Shown: in pieces, positions 32,754 to 42,230 of the stretch
Layout of the letters: each line of letters begins with the position of its first letter
Position numbering within the stretch: the stretch's first letter is position 1
The notes under the pieces: generated by a model
The model's database searches: none
Told to the model about the DNA's origin: nothing
The model's input: the letters and a program-made list of their open reading frames with translations, nothing else
Source of the DNA: JBFLYH01 sp964630235
GTDB taxonomy: Bacteria; Oederibacteriota; JAAXVQ01; JAUVAV01
NCBI GenBank assembly: GCA_964630235.1
Contig: CAZVUO010000003.1
Location: 248,001-312,000, forward strand
Length of the DNA stretch: 64,000 nt
Reading direction: 5' to 3'
Made by a program: the position numbers and the translations under genes

Positions 32754-34703
32754 TTAAAGGTGGAGGAAGTGCGCGAAGGCGCCGGCCACGGCCAGGGCCA
32801 CGAGCAGGTTCAGGGCCGCCGAGGCCAGGCAGGTTTTCCACCCGCCCTCTTTCCAGATCGCGGCCAGGGTGGCCAGGCAGGGGATGTACAGCGTGGCGAA
32901 AACCACCAATACCAGGATCTGCTGGTGCGAGAGCACGGCCGATACCTCCCCGCCCAGGGCCGTGGTCAGGATCGCCAGCGTCAATTCCTTCCGGAACACC
33001 CCTAAGAACAACGCGATGCCCGTGCTTTCGGGAAGCCGCAAAAATCCTTCGGTCAAAGGCGCGAGGGCGGCGTTAAGGTAATGGTCGGCGCCGGCCAAGG
33101 AGAGCAAGGCCAGGGCCACGCTCGCGATGATGATGACCGGCCAGGCCAGCACAAAAAATTCCTGCAAACGGAGCCAGACCTTTTTGGCGATGATGACCGG
33201 GTAAGGCCGCCTCAGGGGCGGCATGTCCATGATCACCCCGAGCAAAGTCCCCTTCTTGAGGCGCGAGAGAACGAAGGCCGCGCCAGCGCCCCCGGCCAAG
33301 CCCAGCAGGTACATCAGCGCCGCCCAGCCGGCGCCCAGATATTTTCCCGCCAGCGCCAGGATGATCACGGTCCGGGCCGAGCAGGTAATGAACGGGATGG
33401 CGAGCATGGCGATCAGCCGGTCGCGCCAGTTGTCCAGATTGCGGGTGGCCATGATGGCCGGCACATTGCAGCCGTAACCGATGATCAGCGGCACGATGGA
33501 CTTGCCGTGCAGGCCCACGCGGTGCAGCAGGCCGTCCAGCATAAAAGCCAGGCGGGGTAAAAAACCCGTATCCTCGTACAGCGCCAGCAGGGCCAGGAGC
33601 GGAATGAGATAGGGCAAAATGATCCCCGCTCCGGCTTCGATGCCCTGGGCAAATCCCAGCAGGATGGCTGAGAGCGGCCCCCCGCCGAGGGACATGATCG
33701 CGGCGCTCAGCCAGGCGAACGGGCCTTCGAGCCAGCCCGCGATGACGTCGCCCAGCCAGAAAGCCGAGTAGAACATGGCCAGGAGCGAAACCGCCAGCGT
33801 GGCCAGCCCGCCGAGCGGCGAGGTCATGAAGGCGTCCACGCGCTCGCGCAGGCCCTCGGCGCTGCCGCGGCGGTGCGTGGCAATGGCCTCGTACAGGTCC
33901 AGCACCAGGGCGTGCCGGTGGGAAGCCAGCACGCTGGTTTCGGGCCAGCCGTGCAGTTCGGCCAGCGCGTGGCGTTTTTCATCCACGAACCGGGCGAAGG
34001 CCGGATCAGCCGCCTGGGCCTGGCGCGCGAAATCCTCGTCCATCTCCAGCAGGCGGATGGCGACAAAGCGGGGGCTCAACTCCTGCGCGCGGCCCAGGCA
34101 GGCGGGATAACGGTCCAGGATCTCGGCCAGGCACTGTTCGACGTCGCGGTCGTAGACCGGCAGCACCGGCTGGTAAGGCCCTTCGGCCAGGCGCACCGCT
34201 TCCTGGAACAACGCGGGGATGCCCTTGCCCTGCACGGCCACCACCGGCACGGCGGCGACACCGGTCAGTTCCCGGAACCGTTCCGTGTCAAAGGACATGC
34301 CCTTGCGCTGGGCCTCGTCCAGCATGTTGAGTCCCAGGACCAGGGGCACGCCCATTTCCACGAGCTGCAGGGTGAATTCCAGGGAGCGTGAAAGCAGCGA
34401 GGCGTCGGCCACGTTGATGATCACGTCCACCTGCCCGGAAAGCAGAAAATCGCGGGTCACCTTTTCGGCCAGGTCGAAGGAGGAGATGGAATAGGTGCCC
34501 GGGAGGTCAATCAGGCGGATGGTGCGGCCGGCGAAACAGACCGTGGTCTCGGCGTACGCGACCGAGGTCCCGGGAAAATTGGCGGTGTTGACCTTGAACC
34601 CGCCGACCGTGTTAAAGATGGTGGACTTGCCGCAGTTGGGCTGTCCGGCCAGAGCGATCACGAGCCCGCCGTCGCCGCGGCGGTCGCGCTTAAGGGGATT
34701 CAT
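32754..34703 (-). CDS. feoB: Ferrous iron transporter FeoB
   Basis: 649 residues. N-terminal G domain (ALAGQPNCGKSTIFN, DLPGTYSIS, NMLDEAQRKG as the base-recognition loop), a GDI-type linker, then about ten membrane helices with two Gate regions (IPLLALLALYEDTGFLPRLAF and SIVPLIIGYGCNVPAI followed by MATRNL). It drives Fe(II) uptake across the inner membrane, the form of iron available without oxygen. Start ATG 34703 overlaps feoA by 14 bases. Its stop codon lies next to the T-tract of the convergent terminator. Confidence 0.96.
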   Translation of the reverse strand: MNPLKRDRRGDGGLVIALAGQPNCGKSTIFNTVGGFKVNTANFPGTSVAYAETTVCFAGRTIRLIDLPGTYSISSFDLAEKVTRDFLLSGQVDVIINVADASLLSRSLEFTLQLVEMGVPLVLGLNMLDEAQRKGMSFDTERFRELTGVAAVPVVAVQGKGIPALFQEAVRLAEGPYQPVLPVYDRDVEQCLAEILDRYPACLGRAQELSPRFVAIRLLEMDEDFARQAQAADPAFARFVDEKRHALAELHGWPETSVLASHRHALVLDLYEAIATHRRGSAEGLRERVDAFMTSPLGGLATLAVSLLAMFYSAFWLGDVIAGWLEGPFAWLSAAIMSLGGGPLSAILLGFAQGIEAGAGIILPYLIPLLALLALYEDTGFLPRLAFMLDGLLHRVGLHGKSIVPLIIGYGCNVPAIMATRNLDNWRDRLIAMLAIPFITCSARTVIILALAGKYLGAGWAALMYLLGLAGGAGAAFVLSRLKKGTLLGVIMDMPPLRRPYPVIIAKKVWLRLQEFFVLAWPVIIIASVALALLSLAGADHYLNAALAPLTEGFLRLPESTGIALFLGVFRKELTLAILTTALGGEVSAVLSHQQILVLVVFATLYIPCLATLAAIWKEGGWKTCLASAALNLLVALAVAGAFAHFLHL

Positions 34704-34926
34704 GCTCGACCGTGACCTTGGCCGCCATGCCCCGGCCCAGCAGGATGCGCGCGCCGCTGTCCGCGTCCTCGAGCAGGAGCGGACCCGCGAACGGGCCGTT
34801 CTTCACCAAACGGAAGCGCCGGCCCACGAACACGCCGAAACCGCTCAGGCGTTCCATCAAGCCCCGGCCGCCGGCGACGGACTTCACTTTGGCCGTTTCG
34901 CCCCGTTTCAGATCCAAAAAAGTCAT
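34690..34926 (-). CDS. feoA: FeoA, SH3-like regulator of FeoB
   Basis: 78 residues with the FeoA pattern: LDLKRGETAKVKSVAGG, then MERLSGFGVFVGRRFRLVKNGPFAGPLLLE and ILLGRGMAAKVTVE. FeoA docks on the G domain of FeoB. Operon feoA-feoB with 14-base overlap. The upstream region was inspected for a Fur box; none is convincing. Confidence 0.92.
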   Translation of the reverse strand: MTFLDLKRGETAKVKSVAGGRGLMERLSGFGVFVGRRFRLVKNGPFAGPLLLEDADSGARILLGRGMAAKVTVEHESP

Positions 34927-35061
34927 GGCCTGGCACCTTTCCTCAGCTCATTCATCGCCATTCCATATACCACATCTGGAACGGCGTCGCACTAATTACT
35001 TGCTCGGACCCGTGGTGTTCCCGCGAAAATTATCTGGTGTCCGGCCGCAGCGGCCTTATAT

Positions 35062-35067
35062 TATAAT
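35062..35067 (+). promoter_or_regulatory. Perfect -10 box upstream of a small membrane protein
   Basis: TATAAT in TTATATTATAATG, 35 bases before the ATG at 35102. No good -35 box is seen (GC-rich GGCCGCAGCGGCC palindrome just upstream), so another factor may be needed. Confidence 0.35.
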
Positions 35068-35101
35068 GATTGGCAACTTGAAGAACCAGGAGGAATGTAC
35101 C

Positions 35102-35497
35102 ATGGCGATCGCGCGAGATTCATCCCTGGCTTTTGCATCCGGCGCCCTGGGCGGCCTGGCCGCGGGCCTGACCTTGTGGGCCTTCGGCCAGCTCGGCGTT
35201 TCCAAGCTTCTGCACGTGGCCATCGCGCCCGAGCTGACGACCGGCTGGGTTTTCGGCAAGGTGGTCTGGGGCGGGCTCTGGGGCTTTCTGCTGCTGCTCC
35301 CCCTCCTCAAGAGCCGGGTGGTGTGGCGCGGCCTGGTGCTGTCCCTGTTCCCTACCCTGGTCCAGCTGATTTACGTCTTTCCGCACACTTCGGCCGGCCT
35401 ATTCGGCCTGGGATGGGGCCAACTCACGCCCCTGGTGGTGCTGACCGCGAACGCCGCGGGCGGGATCATCGCCGCCTGGTGGCAAAAACAAGGTTAA
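35102..35497 (+). CDS. Small polytopic membrane protein
   Basis: 131 residues with four hydrophobic helices (about 8-30, 48-68, 74-94, 103-126). Conserved-looking GWVFGKVVWGGLWGFLLLLPLL and a C-terminal NAAGGIIAAWW. AGGAGG lies 8 bases before ATG 35102, which decides the start against a long in-frame extension. Divergent from feoAB, convergent with the next lipoprotein gene. Function unknown. Confidence 0.7.
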   Translation: MAIARDSSLAFASGALGGLAAGLTLWAFGQLGVSKLLHVAIAPELTTGWVFGKVVWGGLWGFLLLLPLLKSRVVWRGLVLSLFPTLVQLIYVFPHTSAGLFGLGWGQLTPLVVLTANAAGGIIAAWWQKQG

Positions 35498-35513
35498 CGG
35501 ACAGCCGGCGCGG

Positions 35514-36164
35514 TCATTTTTCCACTTTGCGCCGCTCGTAACGCGGCTGGAAATCCTTGGTCACCGCGTAAACCAGGTCCGTGACCATCTGCCGGTATTT
35601 CTTCTCGGTATCGCTGACCCCGAGGCCGGCCACGCCGCCGAGCCCCACCGAAGCCCCGGCCAGGGTCCAGGTCCCGGAACGCGATGACGTCCAGACCGTG
35701 GCTCCGCCCGCGGTTTCCAAAAGCTTCGCGCTCAACGCGGCGTTGACCTGCGCCTTGGCGCTGATCGCGCCCAGGTCCAGCGATAAATTGACCTTCGGCC
35801 TGACCGGGGAAACGTCGAGCTCTCCCGTGATCAGCGCGCCGACCTGGTATTTACTGCCGATGGCCCTGGCGGTTTCAAAATCCAGTTGTCCGCTTTTCAC
35901 GGCCTGCAGGACCTGAGAGAGGGTCCCCAGTTCCAGGATCGCCACGCCGGGCTGGGCTTCCTGGGCAGCCTGCATGAATTTCTGGGTCGTGAGCGCGCCC
36001 AGGTCCTCGTTCTCGCCGCTGCTGGCCGCGAACCGAATCATGCCGATGGTCCCGTACCGTCCGAGTTCAACGGCCGGTGGGAGCTTGACCACCACGGTTG
36101 ACGCGCAGCCCGCGAGCCCCGCCAGCAAAACCACACCTGCGATCCACTTGGCCGTTTTTCTCAT
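35514..36164 (-). CDS. Lipoprotein of unknown function
   Basis: 216 residues. Lipobox LAGLAGC with Cys20. The mature protein starts with a beta-rich region (GTIGMIRFAAS), has a VLQAVKSGQLDFETARAIGSKYQVGALITGEL block like the nucleotide-free fold of secretion-associated CsgG/LptE-type lipoproteins, and ends ERRKVEK. The resemblance is to the general type YQVDALITG-E-seen in such families, and no firm family call is made. AAGGAG precedes the ATG. Forms a pair with the gene upstream (48-base gap). Confidence 0.65.
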   Translation of the reverse strand: MRKTAKWIAGVVLLAGLAGCASTVVVKLPPAVELGRYGTIGMIRFAASSGENEDLGALTTQKFMQAAQEAQPGVAILELGTLSQVLQAVKSGQLDFETARAIGSKYQVGALITGELDVSPVRPKVNLSLDLGAISAKAQVNAALSAKLLETAGGATVWTSSRSGTWTLAGASVGLGGVAGLGVSDTEKKYRQMVTDLVYAVTKDFQPRYERRKVEK

Positions 36165-36212
36165 GTGTCCGCTCCTTGGTTGAATGGTCCCTGCCCAAAC
36201 GTCCAGTGCAGT

Positions 36213-36833
36213 TCAGCGATAGCGGAGTTCCACCACGCGGTAGCACAGGGCCGGCTGGGGATCGCCGGTCACCGACAGCCACTGGGTCTCGGGTTGCAGG
36301 CCCAGCGTGCCGGAGAGCAGCAGGTCATCCTGCTTGCCGGAGGGGCCGCGCAGACTGATGTCAAGCAGCGCCACCCCCAGCCCCAGGCCGCCGCCGATCA
36401 GTCCGCCGATACCCAGCCCCACGGAACCCACGGCAAAGTTGTCCGTATCGGAATCCTCGCTCAGCGCGTAAGGGATAAAGGAATACATGATACCCAGAAA
36501 AGCCCCCATGAGCGTGCCCGCGGCCACGTAGTTGCCGATAGTCAGTCCGGCGTCCGAATCCTCGTTCGAAAATTCGTAGAAGCCGATGCCCGTACCCACC
36601 ACCGCGCCGCCGAGGAAGCCGTAGATGGAGTCCGTCAGGATCAGCTTGGGCTGGGTATTGCCGCTGTTGCCGTACTCGATCATGCCCACGGAAAACCCCA
36701 CCGTGGTGCCGGCCAGCGCGCAGCGCATGATGTCCCGGGCCAGGATCGGCCCGCGGGCCTGACCGGCCCACGCAGACCCGGCGCCCGCGGCCAGCCAGCC
36801 CAGGATCACGACGGAAATAACGTATTTGCGCAT
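36213..36833 (-). CDS. Secreted/membrane protein with Gly-rich helices
   Basis: 206 residues. Signal peptide of about 23 residues ending GSAWA, followed by three Gly-rich hydrophobic stretches (IYGFLGGAVVGTGIGFYEF, YVAAGTLMGAFLGIMYSF and SVGLGIGGLIGGGLGLGVAL) and a soluble C-terminal part ending in alternating strands. The Gly pattern suggests a glycine-zipper-type envelope protein. AAGGGGG lies just before ATG 36833. Not recognised. Confidence 0.65.
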   Translation of the reverse strand: MRKYVISVVILGWLAAGAGSAWAGQARGPILARDIMRCALAGTTVGFSVGMIEYGNSGNTQPKLILTDSIYGFLGGAVVGTGIGFYEFSNEDSDAGLTIGNYVAAGTLMGAFLGIMYSFIPYALSEDSDTDNFAVGSVGLGIGGLIGGGLGLGVALLDISLRGPSGKQDDLLLSGTLGLQPETQWLSVTGDPQPALCYRVVELRYR

Positions 36834-36910
36834 GATTTTCCCCCTTCGTTCTCAGGTTCGAACTTTCCCCAGTATAGCAGGTCTTCCAGAGGGTGCAAAG
36901 CCCTCATTCC

Positions 36911-38800
36911 CTACGCCCATATGGCGAAGCCGGCCGCCGGCAGGGTCAGGCGCGCGGCTTTTCCGTTGCGGGCTTCCACGGCCGCGCGGCCGCCGATCTG
37001 GCCGGGGTCCGTGGAATACAGGCACGCGAGTTCGCGGCCAACGGCCTGCAGGGAGTCGTCGAGCGTGACCCAGGCGCTTTGAGCCTGCCCGGGGTCCGTA
37101 TTGAGCGCGCACAGCATCTCCTGGTCGCAGAATATCCGCGACCAGGCCACCACGGAGTGCATGGGCCCCTCGCCCCAGCGGCTGGGCAGTCCGAAATCCG
37201 CGCCATTGCCCGAGATCGGCCGCAGGTACTGCCGGCCCCGGCGCAGGGCCAGGTGCTCCCGGCGCAGTGCGAGTATTTTGGCCAGCTCGCGGTACACGGG
37301 ATGCGCCTCGTCGAAGCAGTGCCGGCCGCAGCTGACGAACGGCCCAAACGCCCCTCCGAACATGGCCTCGCGCAGATACCGGTCATTGTCGCCGTGCCCG
37401 TCGAACCCCTGCTCTGTTCCGTAATAGATACAGGGAATGCCGAGCGTGGTGGCGAGCAGAGCCAGCGCGGAGAGGACCAGGCGGCCGTTGTCCTGCCCGT
37501 CGGCTTCGTTGTGGCAAAAGCGCGCTTTGCCCTGCCCTTTGCGCACCTGGTCGTGGTCGTCAAACGTCGTGACGATGCGGTTGCGGAACCACACGTGCGA
37601 TTCCTTCTGCACCAGCAGGGAATTGCGGAACAAGCCGAAATATTCCTGCGGGTCGCGCCAGCCTTTCACCAGGTATTCGAGCTTGTCCGGGATGTCGTCA
37701 ATCCCCAGGGCCGCGTTGAGGCCCGTGGTCTCCAGGGTCTCGAAGGCGCGCTGGCGGCCGCCCGTGATCTCGCCCACCAGGTAAAAATTTTCCTTGCCCA
37801 GGCTCTGGGCGAACTCGTGGATGACCGCCGTGAAAAAACGGGACGCCCCGGGGTCCATGTGCTTGACCGTGTCCACGCGGAATCCGTCCAGGTCCGCGTA
37901 CGCAATCCAGTATTTATAGACCCCGCACAGGGCGCGCAGCGCGGCGGAAGGCCGGTAATCGTCAGCCCCGCCCTGCCCCAGACACACGTCTTTCAGGCTT
38001 AAAAAATCGCCCTCCCTATACTCCGGATCATGGTCCCAGTTGGAGATCCGGCCCAGGCACGAGAAGGTCTCCGGCGACTGGAATTCCGCGGGCCAGACCG
38101 CGCCTTCGGGCCAAACCTGGGGATGGCGGGCCGGGTCCAGCGGGCCGAACGGCAGGGTCGGCCGGCCCGCGGCGTCCCTGAAGCCGGCCGCCGCGTAGGG
38201 CCTTCCATCCCAGCGTGGATCATACCCCGCGAGCCGGCCGTCCGCGCCCCGGACCTCGTAGCGGTCCGCCGTGTAGTCGAACACGTCGCCCGTGTGATTG
38301 AGGATGATGTCCAGGATCACGCGGATGCCCAGGCCGTGCGCGGCCGCGACCACGTCCCGCAGGTGCTCGCGCGTGCCGAAATGGGGGTCCACGTCGAGAA
38401 AATTCTGGATACCGTAACCGTGGTAGGATTCGGACCAGGCCGTCTGCTTGAACACCGGGCTGATCCAGATGGCCGTGACCCCCAGCCGCTTCAGGTAGCC
38501 GAGCTTGCTCTCCAGCCCCTTAAGCGTTCCACCCACGAACCTGCCGCCAGCCTCGAACCAGTCCTGCCGGTCCTGGGGCGTGGAGGCGGCATTGCCCCGG
38601 TCTCCCGGCTGAAAGCGCGGCGTCTGGCCCTGGGTCACGGGCCGGCCCTCATGGTCCAGATAGTCCTTCTCCTTGCCGTCCGAGAACCGGTCCAGGAGCA
38701 GGAAGTACAGCACCTGGTCCTCCCAGGCCGCGGGCGAGGGGAAAAAGGTCCGTTGGGTCAAGGCCGCAAAATCCAGTTCGCGCAGCGTTCTGAGTGTCAT
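36911..38800 (-). CDS. GH13 alpha-amylase family glycoside hydrolase
   Basis: 629 residues, no signal peptide, so cytoplasmic. All four GH13 regions are present: DIILNH (I), GFRVDTVKH with the nucleophile Asp (II), LVGEITGG with the acid/base Glu (III) and TFDDHDQ with the transition-state Asp (IV, with Asp in place of the usual Asn of NHD). The long B domain includes YDPRWDGRPY and CLGRISNWDHDPEYREGDF. Probably hydrolyses alpha-glucans or maltooligosaccharides, or trims glycogen. Upstream is a putative OM-type protein on the same strand. Confidence 0.9.
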   Translation of the reverse strand: MTLRTLRELDFAALTQRTFFPSPAAWEDQVLYFLLLDRFSDGKEKDYLDHEGRPVTQGQTPRFQPGDRGNAASTPQDRQDWFEAGGRFVGGTLKGLESKLGYLKRLGVTAIWISPVFKQTAWSESYHGYGIQNFLDVDPHFGTREHLRDVVAAAHGLGIRVILDIILNHTGDVFDYTADRYEVRGADGRLAGYDPRWDGRPYAAAGFRDAAGRPTLPFGPLDPARHPQVWPEGAVWPAEFQSPETFSCLGRISNWDHDPEYREGDFLSLKDVCLGQGGADDYRPSAALRALCGVYKYWIAYADLDGFRVDTVKHMDPGASRFFTAVIHEFAQSLGKENFYLVGEITGGRQRAFETLETTGLNAALGIDDIPDKLEYLVKGWRDPQEYFGLFRNSLLVQKESHVWFRNRIVTTFDDHDQVRKGQGKARFCHNEADGQDNGRLVLSALALLATTLGIPCIYYGTEQGFDGHGDNDRYLREAMFGGAFGPFVSCGRHCFDEAHPVYRELAKILALRREHLALRRGRQYLRPISGNGADFGLPSRWGEGPMHSVVAWSRIFCDQEMLCALNTDPGQAQSAWVTLDDSLQAVGRELACLYSTDPGQIGGRAAVEARNGKAARLTLPAAGFAIWA

Positions 38801-38847
38801 TTTCGTGTCCCTGCCTTTGCTCGGTTGTCTTTCCCGTGAACAGGCGC

Positions 38848-39942
38848 TCAGTATAGCATCACCCGGGCCTGCAAGCGACCGCCGATGCTGCTGACGTCGT
38901 AGTCCGCATCGGTCAGATATTCAAACACGCCGTACAGTTTCAGATCGAAGCGGCGATTGGGGGTGAAGAACTCGACCCCTGCCTGGGTCTGGTTGCCCGT
39001 GGGGACCGAACTCCCCTCGCTGCTGCCCGTGACCGCCAGGCCGGTCTGGAGATAAAAACTCGCGCCCATCACCGGACTGCCGCCCAGGGGGAACAGCATG
39101 CCCAGGCCGAGCACCGCCGCGTACACCGAATAGTCGTACGACAAGGGTGAATAGTAGTAGGAAATCTGCCGGTAGGTCACGGTGGACTGGCTTAAACTCG
39201 CGTCCGTGAAGAAGTAGGCGCGCGGAAAGGGTTCGGGCGCCCAGGCCGGGCTGGGGCCGGGCTCCGCCCGGGGAACCTCCGGCTGGCGGATCTGCCAACC
39301 GTTCAGTTCCCGCGGGTTCTCCAGCAGCAGATCGTAATGTCGTCCGTTGGTAGTTTTGTAGAGGTTCACGCGGTAGAGGATGCCCCCGGCGGCCGCCAGT
39401 CTCCGCACCCCGGACACAACGAAACTTTCCTCCGGGTAGAGCTTTTCTTTCAAGCGAAGTTCGCCCGCCTGCTCGGGCGACAGGCGCGCCAGCAACTGGC
39501 GGCTTTGTTCATCCCGGGTGCCGCTTCCCATCCAGCTGATTTTTTTGCCGACCAGGCTTTGCAGTTCTTCCGGTGATCCTGTCCCGGCCTCGTCCGGTGC
39601 GCGTTCCGGTTCTGCCGCCGCTTCCTCCGCTTCCCCGCCGGAGGTCTCCACTATCCCGGCCGCCCCGGCTCCAGCGGCCGCCTGCGCGGCGGGCAGGAAC
39701 ACCGCCAGCTCCGGGCCGGTCAGCGCCGCCGCGCCGGCAGGCAGGTCCTCCAGCACCAGCACGATCTCCCGGCTGGGGACGAAATAGCGCTTCCCCGCGC
39801 GCTCGAACTCGATCACGCCCCGCCGGTTGACCAGCACGGAAGCCTGGTCCACATAACGGTCGCCCGTGAGCTTCAGGACCGCCGCCTGGCCGGCAATCGC
39901 GGCGCCCAGGCACAAACACAACGTCATCACCATGATCCTCAT
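38848..39942 (-). CDS. Secreted protein with beta-rich C-terminus
   Basis: 364 residues. Signal peptide ending AIAGQAA; residues 21-75 start VLKLTGDRYVDQASVLVNRRGVIEFERAG; an Ala/Glu-rich linker (about 85-120) follows; a middle region carries ELQSLVGKKISWMGSGTRDEQS; the C-terminal 110 residues are alternating aromatic strands with SYYYSPLSYDYSVYAAVLGLG and end in QARVMLY, like an outer-membrane strand. Not recognised. GGAGGTGGAAC precedes the ATG at 39942. Confidence 0.65.
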   Translation of the reverse strand: MRIMVMTLCLCLGAAIAGQAAVLKLTGDRYVDQASVLVNRRGVIEFERAGKRYFVPSREIVLVLEDLPAGAAALTGPELAVFLPAAQAAAGAGAAGIVETSGGEAEEAAAEPERAPDEAGTGSPEELQSLVGKKISWMGSGTRDEQSRQLLARLSPEQAGELRLKEKLYPEESFVVSGVRRLAAAGGILYRVNLYKTTNGRHYDLLLENPRELNGWQIRQPEVPRAEPGPSPAWAPEPFPRAYFFTDASLSQSTVTYRQISYYYSPLSYDYSVYAAVLGLGMLFPLGGSPVMGASFYLQTGLAVTGSSEGSSVPTGNQTQAGVEFFTPNRRFDLKLYGVFEYLTDADYDVSSIGGRLQARVMLY

Positions 39943-39984
39943 GTTCCACCTCCGGTAAAATTGATCGCGCGTCCCCTCGAAGCT

Positions 39985-41256
39985 TTAAACGCGTTTTGGC
40001 CCCTCGTTCTTGCCGTTTGTCCCCGCCTGGTACAGCCAGCGGAAGGCCGCGGCCGCGAAAAAGATCAGCAGGGCCGCGACCCGGATCGGCGCTTCCGGGG
40101 AAACACCGGCCGCAATCAAGCCCGAAGCCAGGGGGGTGATTCCCATGGCCAGGGCCGCGAGGCTGGACGCAATTCCCAGGATCTCGCCCTGCTCGGCCGG
40201 CCCGGCGCTGGCGCTGATCAATCCCGTGGTATTGGTTTGGATCAAGTTGCTGCTCATCGCGAAAAAGAACATGACCCCGACAAACGTCTGCCAGACCGGC
40301 GCGAAGCTCGCCAGGAACATGAAGGTTCCGGCCAGCCAGATCACCAGCCGCAGGACCTGCGGCGGGGTCCAGCGCCTGGCGACCCGGCGCACGATCAACA
40401 GCTGGGTCAGGAGCCCCACCGCGCCCAGGAAGGCGAAATAATCTCCGATCTGCCCCTGGCTGAACCCGAAGCGGTTGATCATGAACACGCTGGCAAAGGA
40501 CGCGTAAAAGGAAAATCCCGTGTGGTAGAAAAAGGCCGTCAAAAACAGCGCCCGCAAGGAAGGATGGGCGAAAGCCCGGACAATGTTCCGCCAGGACTGA
40601 TTCCAGTGGATCGCCCCGGTCCGGCCGGGCGCGGCCAGGGTCTCGGGCAGAAACAGGCCCACGAACAGGGCGTTGGCCGCGGCCAGACCGCCAGCGAACC
40701 AAAAAGGCGTGGTGGCGTTGAACCACGGGACCAAGCTGGGGTCCGACAATTTCCCGCCCAAAAAGGGGCCGCCGATAAAGCCCAGGCCGAAGGCCGCGGA
40801 CAGCAGGGCGAAGCGCCGCACGCGCTTGTGGGATTCGGTCAGGTCGGCGATGGACGCCTGGGCCACCGCGATCACGCCGCCGGTCGCGCCGTCCAGGGCC
40901 CGGGCGAAGAACATCAGGGGCAGGTTCTTCAGGATGATCCCCAGCGCGAACAGCAAGTAGGAGAGACTGGTGCCCACGCGGGACAGGGCCAGGATTTTTT
41001 TCCGGCCGTAGCGGTCGGACAGCTGGCCGAGAAGGGGCGCGGTGAGGAACTGCATGAGAGCAAATACGGCCGCGAGGCCTCCCAGCAGGATGTAACCCTG
41101 CCCCAGGCTCATGCCCGGCGGCAGGAGGAAGAACGGCGAGCGGGGGTCAGCCAGCAGGATGGGGATAATGGGCAGCATGATCCCGAACCCCATCACGTCA
41201 ATGAACACCGTGAACAGCAGGATCGCGAGCGTGCGGCGGGTGGAGGGAGCGGCCAT
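39985..41256 (-). CDS. MFS transporter, TetA-like
   Basis: 423 residues, twelve membrane helices. MFS motif A appears as LSDRYGRKKILALS between helices 2 and 3, and DVMGFGIMLPIIP is characteristic of the DHA1 / TCR-Tet drug-proton antiporter group. LDGATGGVIAVAQASIADLT and GPFLGGKLSD agree. Substrate cannot be read. The start lies 3 bases after the CAP-domain gene stop, so they share a transcript. Confidence 0.85.
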   Translation of the reverse strand: MAAPSTRRTLAILLFTVFIDVMGFGIMLPIIPILLADPRSPFFLLPPGMSLGQGYILLGGLAAVFALMQFLTAPLLGQLSDRYGRKKILALSRVGTSLSYLLFALGIILKNLPLMFFARALDGATGGVIAVAQASIADLTESHKRVRRFALLSAAFGLGFIGGPFLGGKLSDPSLVPWFNATTPFWFAGGLAAANALFVGLFLPETLAAPGRTGAIHWNQSWRNIVRAFAHPSLRALFLTAFFYHTGFSFYASFASVFMINRFGFSQGQIGDYFAFLGAVGLLTQLLIVRRVARRWTPPQVLRLVIWLAGTFMFLASFAPVWQTFVGVMFFFAMSSNLIQTNTTGLISASAGPAEQGEILGIASSLAALAMGITPLASGLIAAGVSPEAPIRVAALLIFFAAAAFRWLYQAGTNGKNEGPKRV

Positions 41257-41259
41257 GGC

Positions 41260-42180
41260 CTATCTCACCACGGCCAGCCGGCGCACCCAGGTCCGGGTCT
41301 GACCCGAGGCGTCGCGCACAACCACCCGGAAAAAATACGGACCAGGCGCGATCTCTCCGGGATACCACACCAAGCTGGTCTGCCCGGGCTGGTCCGCGCG
41401 CAGGGCGGCGACGCGTTCGCCCCGGGCATTGTACACGTCAACGCGCGCTTCCACGCCGCCGGTCCGCCACACGAACGACACGCGGTCCCGCGCCGGATTG
41501 GGAAACGCCACCGCGCCCCGGCTGGCCAGCCAGGAGGCTTCGGCCGGGCTGAAGGTCGCGCTCGGCGTGGGCGTGGGCGGATCGGTCTGCCGGCCGCCGA
41601 AATCCGTGGTCCAGTACCATCCATAGTCGGAGGCCGCGTGGTACGCCAGGCCGATGCCGATCACGCGGTAGTTCGCGCCGAGCATATTGGCGTTGTGGCC
41701 GGGCGAATTCCGCCAGCCTTCAAATACCGCGGCAGCGGTACTGTACCCGGCCGCGATGTTCTCGCCCGTGGCCGTGGAGGAGACCGGATAGTTGAAGGCC
41801 GCCAGGCGCTGCGAATAGCTGCGCCCCAGGGAATCCGTGTGGCTGAAATAATTATTCGCGGCCATGTCCCCGCTCATCCACTGGCTGGCCGCCTGCAGAA
41901 AGAAGTTCAGCTCGAGTTCGGCCAGGCCGTTCTGCCGGCGGTAGTCGTTGATCAGGTCCAGGAACAGGCCTTTTTCAGTCTCCGCGTCCAGGGCGGAAAA
42001 AACCGCGGCGCCTTGCACGCCCGCTTCGGGCGTGGGTCGCACCAGGCCCGGCGGGTCGCCGGGACCCGCGGCCGCTCCGGTGGCCAGGAGCGCCAGCAAC
42101 AAGCAAACCGCCAGGAAACCCACTCGAACGGTCAACCTATCGGTCGCAGGCGGATCCCAGGTGGATCGAGGCTGTCTCAT
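41260..42180 (-). CDS. Secreted CAP/SCP domain protein with C-terminal FlgD-like domain
   Basis: 306 residues. Signal-anchor/signal peptide about residues 19-40. CAP (SCP/PR1) domain from about 65 to 205 with LINDYRRQNGLAELE, MAANNYFSHTDSLGRSYS, ATGENIAAGY and WRNSPGHNANMLG, then a short Pro/Thr linker and a C-terminal FlgD-Ig / T9SS-like domain (VAFPNPARDRVSFVW, VDVYNARGERVAAL, PGPYFFRVVV). CAP proteins in bacteria are exported and of mostly unknown action. ATG 42180 preferred, with GAGGGA upstream, over a longer frame that starts in a repeat. Confidence 0.85.
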   Translation of the reverse strand: MRQPRSTWDPPATDRLTVRVGFLAVCLLLALLATGAAAGPGDPPGLVRPTPEAGVQGAAVFSALDAETEKGLFLDLINDYRRQNGLAELELNFFLQAASQWMSGDMAANNYFSHTDSLGRSYSQRLAAFNYPVSSTATGENIAAGYSTAAAVFEGWRNSPGHNANMLGANYRVIGIGLAYHAASDYGWYWTTDFGGRQTDPPTPTPSATFSPAEASWLASRGAVAFPNPARDRVSFVWRTGGVEARVDVYNARGERVAALRADQPGQTSLVWYPGEIAPGPYFFRVVVRDASGQTRTWVRRLAVVR

Positions 42181-42200
42181 TCGGACGTCCCTCTTCCTTC

Positions 42201-42224
42201 CCCTCCCCTCAAGAGCGGGGAGGG
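42201..42224. repeat. CCCTCCCC / GGGGAGGG palindrome
   Basis: Perfect 8-base inverted repeat (42201-42208 and 42217-42224) between the DHA2 transporter and the CAP gene; it belongs to the CTC-type repeats of this window and may act as an RNA hairpin. Confidence 0.55.
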
Positions 42225-42230
42225 ATCGTT

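Noticed and set aside
34927..35101. Fur box between feoA and the divergent membrane gene
   Set aside because: TTATATTATAATGATTGG has a passing likeness but no 19-base palindrome; it is better explained as a -10 region.
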